A stretch of 23,617 bases of DNA, from contig CALKHU010000244.1 of the NCBI GenBank assembly GCA_937991555.1, forward strand, positions 1 through 23,617, read 5' to 3'. Below the pieces are notes generated by a model. The model was given only the letters and a program-made list of their open reading frames with translations. It was not told the DNA's origin and ran no database searches. Below are positions 1 to 6,296 of this stretch, piece by piece. Numbering within the stretch: position 1 is the first letter of the stretch; each line of letters begins with the position of its first letter. The position numbers and the translations under genes were made by a program. This DNA comes from an uncultured Caulobacter sp. GTDB lineage: Bacteria; Pseudomonadota; Alphaproteobacteria; Caulobacterales; Caulobacteraceae.

Positions 1-1198
1 CGGGATTGAGAAAGCGCTCGAACAGCAGGCCGAAGCGCAGCGGGTCGAGGTCGGTGATGGTCAGCGCCCAGGCGACCAGCGAACCGGCCCCCGAGCCCCG
101 CCCCGGCCCGACCGGGATCCCCTGGGCCTTGGCCCATTTGATGAAGTCCGAAACGATCAGGAAGTAGCCCGAGAAGCCCATCTTCTGGATGACGCCGACC
201 TCGCGCTCCAGACGGGCCCAGTAGTCCGCTTCCGGCGCCGCCAGCTCCAGACCCTCGAGCCGCCGCCGCAGCCCCTCGGCGGCCTGGTGGGCGAGCTCCT
301 CGCTCTCGTTGCGGCCGTCCCCGGTCGGGAAGCGCGGCAGGATCGGGTCCCGCTTGCTGACCATGAAGGCGCAGCGACGGGCGATGTCGAGGGTGTTGTC
401 GCAGGCCTCCGGCAGATCCGCGAACAGGGCCCGCATGGCGTCGGCCGGCTTGAACCAGTGTTCGGCCGTGACCCGCCGGCGCTCGTCCTGGCCCACGAAG
501 GCGCCGTCCGAGATGCAGAGCAGCGCGTCGTGCGCGTCGTACATGTCGGCGCGGGCGAAATAGACGTCGTTGGTCGCGACCAGCGGCACGTCGTTTTCGT
601 AGGCCCAGGCGACCAGGCCCGGCTCCGCCGCCGCCTGCTCGGGCAGGCCATGACGCTGCAGCTCGACATAGAGGCGGTCGCCGAAGATGCGATGCATCTC
701 CGCCAGCGCCGCGCCGCCCTCCGCCGCCTTGCCGGCCGCGAACAGAGAGTCGACCGGCCCGTCCTGGCCGCCGGACAGAAGCAGCAGCCCCTCGGCGTGC
801 GCGACCACCTTCGCCCAAGGGACCGAAGGCTCCTCCGCGGGGTCGACGTCCAGATAGGCCGACGACGACAGTTCGGTGAGGTTCAGATAGCCCCGCTCGG
901 TCTGGGCGATCAGCACGATGGTCGGCGTTCGCGACCAGCGCTCCGGGCGGCCCTCGCCGAGGCCGGTGACCGGCAGCGCGCAGGCGATCAGCGGCTGCAC
1001 GCCGGCGTCCTTGCTGCTGACCGAGAACTCCAGGGCCCCGAACAGGTTGGCCCGGTCCGCCACCGCCACCGCCGGCATGTCGGCCGCGGCGGCCAGTTTG
1101 CCGACCGCGTCGGCCTTGATGGCCCCCTCGAGCAGCGAATAGGCCGAGCGGACCCGCAGGTGAACGAACCCGTTCTCCACAGCGGCGGCGTCGGCCAT
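1..1198 (-). CDS. dnaE: DNA polymerase III subunit alpha, N-terminal part (runs off the window)
   Basis: This is the catalytic subunit of the replicative DNA polymerase. The open frame runs from an ATG at 1198 to the window edge without a stop, giving 399 codons of a protein that is normally about 1,150 residues. The N-terminal PHP domain begins at residues 11-28 (FVHLRVRSAYSLLEG) and continues through ADRANLFGALEF at about 47-58. The frame ends in the start of the polymerase palm, which contains GPGRGSGAGSLVAW and FERFLNP. The PHP metal-ligand motifs are degenerate: the usual HxH is RVR (residues 15-17) and the usual TDH is ADR (47-49). This implies no PHP exonuclease activity, so proofreading would come from a separate epsilon subunit; that is inference. 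An AGGGAG ribosome binding site lies about 7 nt before the ATG. The gene sits 60 bp downstream of the sidA-like gene with no terminator between them. Confidence 0.97.
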   Translation of the reverse strand, partial: MADAAAVENGFVHLRVRSAYSLLEGAIKADAVGKLAAAADMPAVAVADRANLFGALEFSVSSKDAGVQPLIACALPVTGLGEGRPERWSRTPTIVLIAQTERGYLNLTELSSSAYLDVDPAEEPSVPWAKVVAHAEGLLLLSGGQDGPVDSLFAAGKAAEGGAALAEMHRIFGDRLYVELQRHGLPEQAAAEPGLVAWAYENDVPLVATNDVYFARADMYDAHDALLCISDGAFVGQDERRRVTAEHWFKPADAMRALFADLPEACDNTLDIARRCAFMVSKRDPILPRFPTGDGRNESEELAHQAAEGLRRRLEGLELAAPEADYWARLEREVGVIQKMGFSGYFLIVSDFIKWAKAQGIPVGPGRGSGAGSLVAWALTITDLDPLRFGLLFERFLNP

Positions 1199-1234
1199 TC
1201 GGCTACTCCCTGAGACAGGCCGTCCTTGTACGAC

Positions 1235-1258
1235 GATTCAGCCTCGCCGGGCGGTCAA
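1235..1258 (-). promoter_or_regulatory. possible weak dnaE promoter
   Basis: In the 60-bp gap before dnaE, TTGACC (1253-1258) is followed by GCTGAATC (1235-1242). The second element matches the Caulobacter -10 consensus GCTANAWC at 7 of 8 positions. The spacer is one base shorter than the usual range, so this is only a candidate. If it is not used, dnaE would depend on read-through from the sidA-like promoter or on a promoter I did not see. Confidence 0.22.
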
Positions 1259-1348
1259 TCAGGCCGCCAGGTAGGCGACCGAACAGACCATCCAGCAGAA
1301 GCCGACGACGGAAACGAGAGCCAGCGATTCACGCGCGATCCGGACCAT
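1259..1348 (-). CDS. sidA: SidA-like 29-residue SOS-induced inner-membrane cell division inhibitor
   Basis: This is a 29-codon ORF with an ATG at 1348 and TGA at 1261-1259. A strong ribosome binding site (GGGGAGG) sits 5 nt before the ATG. The product has a short basic N-terminus (MVRIARES) followed by one hydrophobic helix at residues 9-29, with Cys18, Trp19, Cys22 and Tyr26. C. crescentus SidA is a 29-residue single-pass membrane protein, induced by the SOS response, that blocks septation by acting on FtsW/FtsN. The exact length, the predicted topology, the position next to dnaE and the LexA-like boxes in the promoter all agree with that identity. The frame is too short for most gene callers. 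The promoter leaves a leader of about 36 nt. What is seen is the ORF, the RBS and the promoter; the function is inferred from the match to SidA. Confidence 0.78.
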   Translation of the reverse strand: MVRIARESLALVSVVGFCWMVCSVAYLAA

Positions 1349-1379
1349 TTTGGCCTCCCCGGGACTGAGCCGATATCGA

Positions 1380-1412
1380 GTTGCCCGTTTGTTCTATGTT
1401 GCGCGTTTGTTC
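1380..1412 (-). promoter_or_regulatory. two tandem LexA-like SOS boxes
   Basis: Two 15-bp direct repeats, read on the plus strand as GTTGCCCGTTTGTTC (1380-1394) and GTTGCGCGTTTGTTC (1398-1412), are separated by TAT. They differ at one base and have an 18-bp period. The alphaproteobacterial LexA box is GTTC-N7-GTTC; each repeat here is GTTG-N7-GTTC, one mismatch from it. The first box covers the -10 element and probable start site. The second fills most of the spacer next to the -35 element. Bound LexA would therefore block RNA polymerase, as expected for an SOS promoter. Confidence 0.65.
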
Positions 1413-1419
1413 CCGTCAA
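1389..1419 (-). promoter_or_regulatory. sidA promoter, housekeeping sigma type
   Basis: On the minus strand the -35 element TTGACGG (1413-1419) fits the Caulobacter consensus TTGaCgS at every position. After a 14-bp spacer comes CATAGAAC (1391-1398), whose last six bases TAGAAC fit TANAWC. The two hexamers are 17 bp apart. Transcription should start near 1384, about 36 nt before the sidA ATG. The LexA-like boxes overlap this promoter. Confidence 0.7.
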
Positions 1420-1471
1420 CCGGAGAGTCGCCATGCTCCCCGATCCGTCCTCCGGTCCGTCCACAGGGGGG

Positions 1472-1867
1472 TCAGCCCGCCTTGCGGGCGCTCTTCTTCG
1501 GCGCCGGTTCCCCCTCGGCCTTCTCCGCTTTCGGCCTGGGCGCGCGCGGGGCCGGCGGGAGCGGGTTCATCGGCGGACGGTGCTTGCTGACGATGTCGGC
1601 CTGTTCGGCCCGGCGGACCGCGCCGGTGATGTTCAGGCGGGCGAGGATCTCGACGGCGCCGTGCTCCGCCCTCGCCTCCTCCCAGTTCTCGAACGTCGCG
1701 CGGTGCAGGCTGTCGGTCTCGCCGGCGTAGATCACCCGCGCCGCATCGCCATCCCACTGGACGTAGAGGTAGTTGGCGCCGCCCGGCGACACCGGCTTCA
1801 GGTCATCGAGCGACTTGTAGCGATACTGCGCTCCGGACTGGCCGGTGAAGTCGTACTGTCGGGCCAA
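1472..1867 (-). CDS. GIY-YIG-like small protein
   Basis: This encodes a 131-residue protein of uncertain function. Residues 33-35 (YLY) and 46-49 (IYAG) resemble the paired tyrosine motifs of GIY-YIG nuclease folds. HR at 55-56 sits where the fold usually has a conserved Arg. Glu88 in RRAEQADIV and the nearby PPMN (98-101) resemble the catalytic Glu and the conserved Pro/Asn. The match is weak: the second motif is YAG rather than YIG. The C-terminal tail (about 102-131) is rich in Ala, Pro and Lys, as in nucleic-acid-binding tails. The start is TTG at 1867, supported by a GGGAG ribosome binding site 6 nt upstream; I see no better ATG. It lies between lolD and the sidA promoter, 105 bp after lolD. 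Being a real gene is likely; nuclease activity is inference. Confidence 0.75.
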   Translation of the reverse strand: MARQYDFTGQSGAQYRYKSLDDLKPVSPGGANYLYVQWDGDAARVIYAGETDSLHRATFENWEEARAEHGAVEILARLNITGAVRRAEQADIVSKHRPPMNPLPPAPRAPRPKAEKAEGEPAPKKSARKAG

Positions 1868-1972
1868 CGCAAGCTCCCGTCTCGGCTGAGAAACACAAGC
1901 CCCTGAAAAGCCTGCGAAGACGGCGAAACAGAGGCGACCGGCGATCGGCGAACGCAGGCGCGGGGCGGGCTG

Positions 1973-2659
1973 TCAGCGCCGCTGCTGCTCCAGATGGCCA
2001 TCCTTCATGGCGAAGACGCGGTCCATGTAGCGGGCCAGCTCGAGGTTGTGGGTGGCGATGAGGGCGGCGACGCCGGTGGTCCGCGCGAGCTCGTAGAGCT
2101 GCTGGAACACGGCCGTGGCCGTTTCCGGGTCGAGGTTGCCGGTCGGCTCGTCCGCAAGCAGCACGCGCGGCTCGTTGGTGAGGGCGCGGGCGATGGCGAC
2201 GCGCTGCTGCTCGCCGCCGGAGAGCTGGCCCGGCTGGTGGTCGAGCCGTTCGCCCAGGCCCAGGCCCGTGAGCAGGGTCTCCGCCCGCTCGCGCGCATAG
2301 CCGCCGCCGCGGCCGGCGATCATGGCCGGCATGGCGACGTTCTCGAGCGCGGTGAACTCCGGCAGCAGGTGGTGGAACTGGTAGACGAAGCCGATGGTCG
2401 TCAGGCGGATCTTCGTGCGCGCGCGGCTGGACAGTTTCGAACAGTCCCGGCCCTCGACCAGCACCTGGCCGCCGTCCGGATGCTCGAGCAGGCCGGCCGC
2501 GTGCAGCAGCGACGACTTGCCCGAGCCAGAGGGGCCGATCAGGCCGACGATCTCGCCCGGCATGACGTCGAGGTCGACGCCCTTGAGCACCGGCAGGGAC
2601 CCCGACTTCGTCACATAGGTGCGCTTGACCCCGCGCAGGCTGAGCACCGGCTCACTCAT
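1973..2659 (-). CDS. lolD: lipoprotein-releasing ABC transporter ATP-binding protein LolD
   Basis: This is the ATPase of the Lol system, which extracts lipoproteins from the outer face of the inner membrane and passes them to LolA. The 228 residues carry the full ABC set: Walker A GPSGSGKSS (42-50), Q-loop Gln94, signature LSGGEQQR (146-153), Walker B VLLADEP (166-172) and the switch His204 (IATHN). The region FVYQFHHLLPEF (91-102) is typical of the LolD/MacB subfamily. The ATG at 2659 overlaps the 3' end of the permease gene by 8 bp, so the two are probably translationally coupled and form one transporter. Confidence 0.95.
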   Translation of the reverse strand: MSEPVLSLRGVKRTYVTKSGSLPVLKGVDLDVMPGEIVGLIGPSGSGKSSLLHAAGLLEHPDGGQVLVEGRDCSKLSSRARTKIRLTTIGFVYQFHHLLPEFTALENVAMPAMIAGRGGGYARERAETLLTGLGLGERLDHQPGQLSGGEQQRVAIARALTNEPRVLLADEPTGNLDPETATAVFQQLYELARTTGVAALIATHNLELARYMDRVFAMKDGHLEQQRR

Positions 2660-3938
2660 AGCGGAGGGCCTCCACCGGATCGAGGCGCGAGGCCAGCCAG
2701 GCCGGCAGCAGGGTGACGATGAAGCTCATGAACAGCGCCCAGCCGACGACCAGCACGACCTCGGTCGGCTCGACCCGGGCCGGCAGGTGGCTGAGGAAGT
2801 AGACCTCGGCGTTGAACAGCTGCGCGCCGGTGACGCGTTCGACGACGCCCTGGATGGCCTCGATGTTGAGGCAGAACAGCACGCCGGCGGCGAGGCCGGC
2901 GGCGATGGCGACGACGCCGATCAGGGCGCCGACCATGAAGAAGACGCGCAGGATCGCGCTCTGGCTCGCGCCGACGGTGCGCAGGATGCCGATGTCGCGG
3001 CGCTTGTTCTGCACCAGCATGACGAGGCCGGCGATGATGTTGAGCGTGGTGATGGCGACCAGGATCATCAGGATCAGCCGCATCGCCGAGCGTTCGATTT
3101 GCAGGGCGTTGAAAAAGGTCTCGTTCTCCTGGGTCCAGTCGAACACCAGGGCGGCCGGCCCCGCCGCCTGGGCGATGGCGGGCTTCATGCCGACGGCGTT
3201 GTCCGGGCTGTCGAGCATGATCTCGATCTTGTCGACCATGCCCTCACGGCCGAAGAACAGCTGCGCCTGGTCGAGCGGCATGTAGATGAAGGCCTGGTCG
3301 AACTCGCTCATGCCGACCGAGAAGACGCCGCCGACGGTATAGTCCTTCTGGCTGACGCTCTGGCCGAAGGCCGTGGTCGCGCCGGTCGGCGAGATCAGGG
3401 TCACCGGGTCGCCGGGACCGACGCCGAGGGCGGCCGCCATGCGGTCGCCGATCAAGATCAGGTCGCCGCCGTATTCGCCCTGGCCGAAGCCGTCCAGGGA
3501 TCCTCGCTTGATGTTGCCGGCGATGATCTCGGTCGCCGCGAGGTCGGCGGGGGATACGCCGCGGACGATGGCGCCGGTGATCTGCGCCGGGCCCATGACG
3601 ATCACCTGTCCCTGGATCATCGGGGTGGCGCGGACCACGCCGGGGACCTTGCGGATGCGGTCGACGGCCTTGTCGCGGTCGGGACTGCCGAGGATGGCGC
3701 CGGCGACGTAGGCGTGGCCGTTGAAGCCCAGCAGCCGGTCGAGCAGTTCCGAGCGGAAGCCGTTCATCACGCTCATCACGGTGATCAGCGCGAACACCGC
3801 CGCCGAGATGCCGAGGAAGGCGAAGATGGTCACCAGCGCGACGCCGCCGCTCTTGCGGACGGCCAGCAGGTAGCGGAAGGCGACCGCCCGCTCCCAGACC
3901 CCGAAGGGCGCCGCGCCGGAGGCCAGCGGCTTCGTCAT
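2652..3938 (-). CDS. lolC: lipoprotein-releasing ABC transporter permease (LolC/LolE family)
   Basis: This is a 428-residue inner-membrane permease with the FtsX/MacB-type layout: one N-terminal helix (about 32-54), a large periplasmic domain, then three C-terminal helices (about 282-306, 330-360, 385-415). The N-terminal FRYLLAVRKSGG and the LRTVGAS coupling segment are family hallmarks. Only one permease gene is present with lolD, as is usual in alphaproteobacteria, so it probably works as a homodimer (the arrangement called LolF elsewhere) rather than a LolC/LolE pair. The absence of a second permease elsewhere in the genome cannot be checked here. Its ATG overlaps the proS stop codon (ATGA). 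Confidence 0.93.
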   Translation of the reverse strand: MTKPLASGAAPFGVWERAVAFRYLLAVRKSGGVALVTIFAFLGISAAVFALITVMSVMNGFRSELLDRLLGFNGHAYVAGAILGSPDRDKAVDRIRKVPGVVRATPMIQGQVIVMGPAQITGAIVRGVSPADLAATEIIAGNIKRGSLDGFGQGEYGGDLILIGDRMAAALGVGPGDPVTLISPTGATTAFGQSVSQKDYTVGGVFSVGMSEFDQAFIYMPLDQAQLFFGREGMVDKIEIMLDSPDNAVGMKPAIAQAAGPAALVFDWTQENETFFNALQIERSAMRLILMILVAITTLNIIAGLVMLVQNKRRDIGILRTVGASQSAILRVFFMVGALIGVVAIAAGLAAGVLFCLNIEAIQGVVERVTGAQLFNAEVYFLSHLPARVEPTEVVLVVGWALFMSFIVTLLPAWLASRLDPVEALRYE

Positions 3939-5260
3939 GCGGCCTTGCCGGTCAGTCGGGCGATGGCGGCGTCGAGCGCGATCACCGAACGCTCGCCGGT
4001 GGCGCGGTTCTTTAGCTCGACGTTGCCCTCGGCCAGCGCCTTGGGCCCGACGATCAGCTGCCAGGGCAGACCGATCAGGTCGGCGGTGGCGAACTTGCCG
4101 CCCGGACGCTCGGCCGTATCGTCGTAGAGCACGTCTTTGCCGGCGGCCTCGAGCGCGGCGATCGCCGTCTCACAGGCGGCGTCGCAGGCCTCGTCGCCGA
4201 CCCGCAGGTTCAGCACCCCGACCTGGAACGGGGCCACCGCCTCCGGCCAGATGATGCCGCCGGCGTCGTGGCTGGCCTCGATGATGGCGCCCAGCAGGCG
4301 CGAGACGCCGACGCCGTAGCTGCCCATGTGGACGGTGACGTCCTTGCCGTCGGGACCGGCGACATTGGCCTTCATCGGCTTCGAGTACTTCTCGCCGAAA
4401 TAGAAGATGTGGCCGACCTCGATGCCGCGGGCCGACAGCTGCTTGTCGGCCGGCACGGCGGCGAAGGCGGCCTCGTCGTGCATCTCCTCGGTGGCGGCGT
4501 AGAGGGCGGTGCGCTGGTCGACCAGAGGCTGAAGGTCGCCGTACCAGTCGACGTCCGGCCCCGGCGCGCCCATCTCGACCAGGTCGCGGTGGCAGAAGAC
4601 CTGGCTCTCGCCGGTGTCGGCCAGGATGATGAACTCGTGACTGAGGTCGCCGCCGATCGGACCGGTGTCGGCGCGCATCGGCACCGCCTTCAGGCCCATG
4701 CGGGCGAAGGTGTTCAGATAGGCCACGAACATGCGGTTGTAGGCCTTGCGGGCCGACGCCTCGTCGAGGTCGAAGCTGTAGGCGTCCTTCATCAGGAACT
4801 CGCGGCCGCGCATCACGCCGAAGCGCGGGCGGCGCTCGTCGCGGAACTTCCACTGGATATTGTAGAGGTTCAGCGGCAGGTCCTTGTAGCTCTTCACATA
4901 GGCCCGGAAGATGTCGGTGACGACTTCCTCGGCGGTCGGACCGTAGAGCAGGTCCCGCTTGTGGCGGTCGGTGATGCGCAGCATCTCGTCGCCATAGGCG
5001 TCATAACGCCCGCTCTCGCGCCAGAGATCCGCGAGCTGGATGGTCGGCATCAGGAGCTCGACAGCGCCGGCGCGATCCATCTCCTCGCGCACGATCTGTT
5101 CGACCTTCTTGAGCACCCGCAGGCCGAGCGGCAGCCAGGCGTAGATGCCGGCCGCCTCCTGGCGGATCATGCCGGCGCGCAGCATCAGCTGGTGCGAGAC
5201 GATCTGCGCGTCGGACGGCGCTTCCTTGAGCGTAGGCAGAAAATAGCGCGACAGGCGCAT
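3935..5260 (-). CDS. proS: prolyl-tRNA synthetase, short alphaproteobacterial type
   Basis: Class II aminoacyl-tRNA synthetase that charges tRNA-Pro in the cytoplasm. The 441-residue product contains the Pro-specific entry TAEE (109-112), motif 2 (FRDERRPRFGVMRGREFLMK, 139-158), motif 3 (GSYGVGVSRLLGA) and a C-terminal anticodon-binding domain starting near PFQVGVLNL. It is about 130 residues shorter than the E. coli enzyme because the large editing insertion between motifs 2 and 3 is missing. Ala-tRNA-Pro editing, if any, must come from a separate protein. ATG at 5260 has GGGGA upstream. It is the first gene of a proS-lolC-lolD unit, with a probable promoter at 5289-5318. Confidence 0.96.
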   Translation of the reverse strand: MRLSRYFLPTLKEAPSDAQIVSHQLMLRAGMIRQEAAGIYAWLPLGLRVLKKVEQIVREEMDRAGAVELLMPTIQLADLWRESGRYDAYGDEMLRITDRHKRDLLYGPTAEEVVTDIFRAYVKSYKDLPLNLYNIQWKFRDERRPRFGVMRGREFLMKDAYSFDLDEASARKAYNRMFVAYLNTFARMGLKAVPMRADTGPIGGDLSHEFIILADTGESQVFCHRDLVEMGAPGPDVDWYGDLQPLVDQRTALYAATEEMHDEAAFAAVPADKQLSARGIEVGHIFYFGEKYSKPMKANVAGPDGKDVTVHMGSYGVGVSRLLGAIIEASHDAGGIIWPEAVAPFQVGVLNLRVGDEACDAACETAIAALEAAGKDVLYDDTAERPGGKFATADLIGLPWQLIVGPKALAEGNVELKNRATGERSVIALDAAIARLTGKAA

Positions 5261-5288
5261 GGATATCCCCGGGAGACCAGATGCGGGT

Positions 5289-5318
5289 GACTTAGCCTCT
5301 GCCTCCCTGCATTGGCAA
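5289..5318 (-). promoter_or_regulatory. probable proS promoter
   Basis: TTGCCA (5313-5318, 5 of 6 to the -35 consensus) is followed, 16 bp later, by GCTAAGTC (5289-5296), which matches the Caulobacter -10 consensus GCTANAWC at 7 of 8 positions. The spacing is slightly longer than the usual range. Transcription would start around 5283, about 22 nt before the proS ATG. The site lies just downstream of the terminator of the previous unit, where a new promoter is expected. Confidence 0.45.
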
Positions 5319-5329
5319 CGCGGGCGGCG

Positions 5330-5362
5330 AAAAGAAGGCCGCCGGTCCGAACCGGCGGCCTT
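5330..5362 (-). terminator. intrinsic terminator of the mce-DUF1467 transcription unit
   Basis: A perfect 12-bp inverted repeat, AAGGCCGCCGGT (5335-5346) and ACCGGCGGCCTT (5351-5362), flanks a 4-base loop. On the minus strand the stem is followed by CTTTT, giving a short U tract. This is the strongest hairpin I found outside the coding regions. It separates the upstream operon from proS. Confidence 0.8.
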
Positions 5363-5551
5363 TCAGTCATCGTCGGGGAAATACGCCACGGAGCAAGGCC
5401 GGCGGACCGGCCTCCATGACTCGAAGGGTAGACCTCGCGCCGACGGTCGCGTGACCGACGAGCGTCGACGGCCCGGAAATCGGCGATCTCCGCCCAAGGA
5501 TTGGGCGCTCGCGCGCGCCACGGGCGACGTCCGCCCGAAAATCAGGCGTCT
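5363..5551 (-). other. structured 3' region between DUF1467 gene and terminator
   Basis: This 189-bp stretch after the DUF1467 stop codon has no credible ORF. It contains two further perfect hairpins: CGCCCAA/TTGGGCG (5491-5507, loop of 3) and AGGCCGG/CCGGCCT (5396-5413, loop of 4). With the terminator at 5330-5362 they would make a structured 3' tail, or possibly a small RNA. No promoter was recognised inside it. Confidence 0.4.
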
Positions 5552-5812
5552 TCAGTAGTTGGTCGGCATCTGCGGCAGGGTGACGAGGTCGAGCTTGATG
5601 ACCACGCACAGGATCACCCACAGCACCGCCGACACCCAGGTGGTGGTGATGAACTTGCGCTTCAGGTTCGGATTCACGGGCGCGCCGCGCTCGCCGCCGC
5701 CCGGCACGTCGAGGCCTTCCTCGGCATAGGTGCGGTTGCCCAGCGGCAGCACGGCGAACAGCACCGTCCACCACAGGGTGAAATAGATCGCGATCGCGGT
5801 GAACGGGCCCAT
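5552..5812 (-). CDS. DUF1467 family two-helix membrane protein
   Basis: An 86-residue inner-membrane protein with helices at about 4-24 and 56-77, joined by a loop holding GAPVNPNLKRKF (43-54), the usual signature of DUF1467. The family is common in alphaproteobacteria and regularly sits next to the methylmalonyl-CoA epimerase gene; its function is unknown. The start codon overlaps the mce stop by one base (TGATG), so translation is probably coupled to mce. It is the last gene before the terminator. Confidence 0.88.
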   Translation of the reverse strand: MGPFTAIAIYFTLWWTVLFAVLPLGNRTYAEEGLDVPGGGERGAPVNPNLKRKFITTTWVSAVLWVILCVVIKLDLVTLPQMPTNY

Positions 5813-6231
5813 CAGTGATGCGCCTCCTTCGGCGTTTCCATCAGCTCGACCAGCAGGCCGCCCATGTCCTTGGGGTGCACGAAGATGATCAGCGTGCCGT
5901 GGGCGCCGATGCGCGGCTCGCCGAGGACCGTGGCGCCCTTGGCGACCAGGGCGTCGCGGGCCTCGTAGATGTTCTCGACCTCGAAGCAGATGTGATGCTG
6001 GCCGCCCTTGGGGTTCTTGGCGAGGAAGCCGTGGATAGGGCTCTTCTCGCCGTAGGGCTCGATCAGCTCGATCTGGCTGTTGGGCAGGTTGACGAAACAG
6101 ACCCACACGCCCTGCTCCGGCATCGCCCACTTGTCGGTGATCGAGGTCGCGCCGAGCACCTCGCGGTACATCTTCACCGACTCTTCGATCGAGGGCGTGG
6201 CGACGCCGACGTGGTTGAGCTTGCCGATCAT
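5812..6231 (-). CDS. mce: methylmalonyl-CoA epimerase
   Basis: This enzyme interconverts (S)- and (R)-methylmalonyl-CoA, linking propionyl-CoA carboxylation to the B12-dependent mutase and the TCA cycle. The 139-residue product is a typical single VOC/glyoxalase-fold chain. Candidate metal ligands are visible at His7 (LNHVGVA), Gln53 (NSQIEL), His79 (GGQHHICFEV) and Glu129 (LLVELME), spaced as in characterised epimerases. ATG at 6231 follows the rhomboid stop after 65 bp; a GGAG lies about 9 nt upstream. The nearby biotin ligase gene fits, because propionyl-CoA carboxylase is biotin-dependent. Confidence 0.94.
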   Translation of the reverse strand: MIGKLNHVGVATPSIEESVKMYREVLGATSITDKWAMPEQGVWVCFVNLPNSQIELIEPYGEKSPIHGFLAKNPKGGQHHICFEVENIYEARDALVAKGATVLGEPRIGAHGTLIIFVHPKDMGGLLVELMETPKEAHH

Positions 6232-6296
6232 TGGGGGAGGCTCCGGAGAGGCTTTGGGCTGTCGCGGCGAGGTCTACACCGGCGGGCGGGTCGTTG

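Noticed and set aside
1255..1464. A 69-codon minus-strand ORF overlapping the sidA-like gene
   Set aside because: It starts upstream of the promoter elements and lacks a hydrophobic segment or an evident ribosome binding site; the 29-codon frame inside has a far better RBS and composition.
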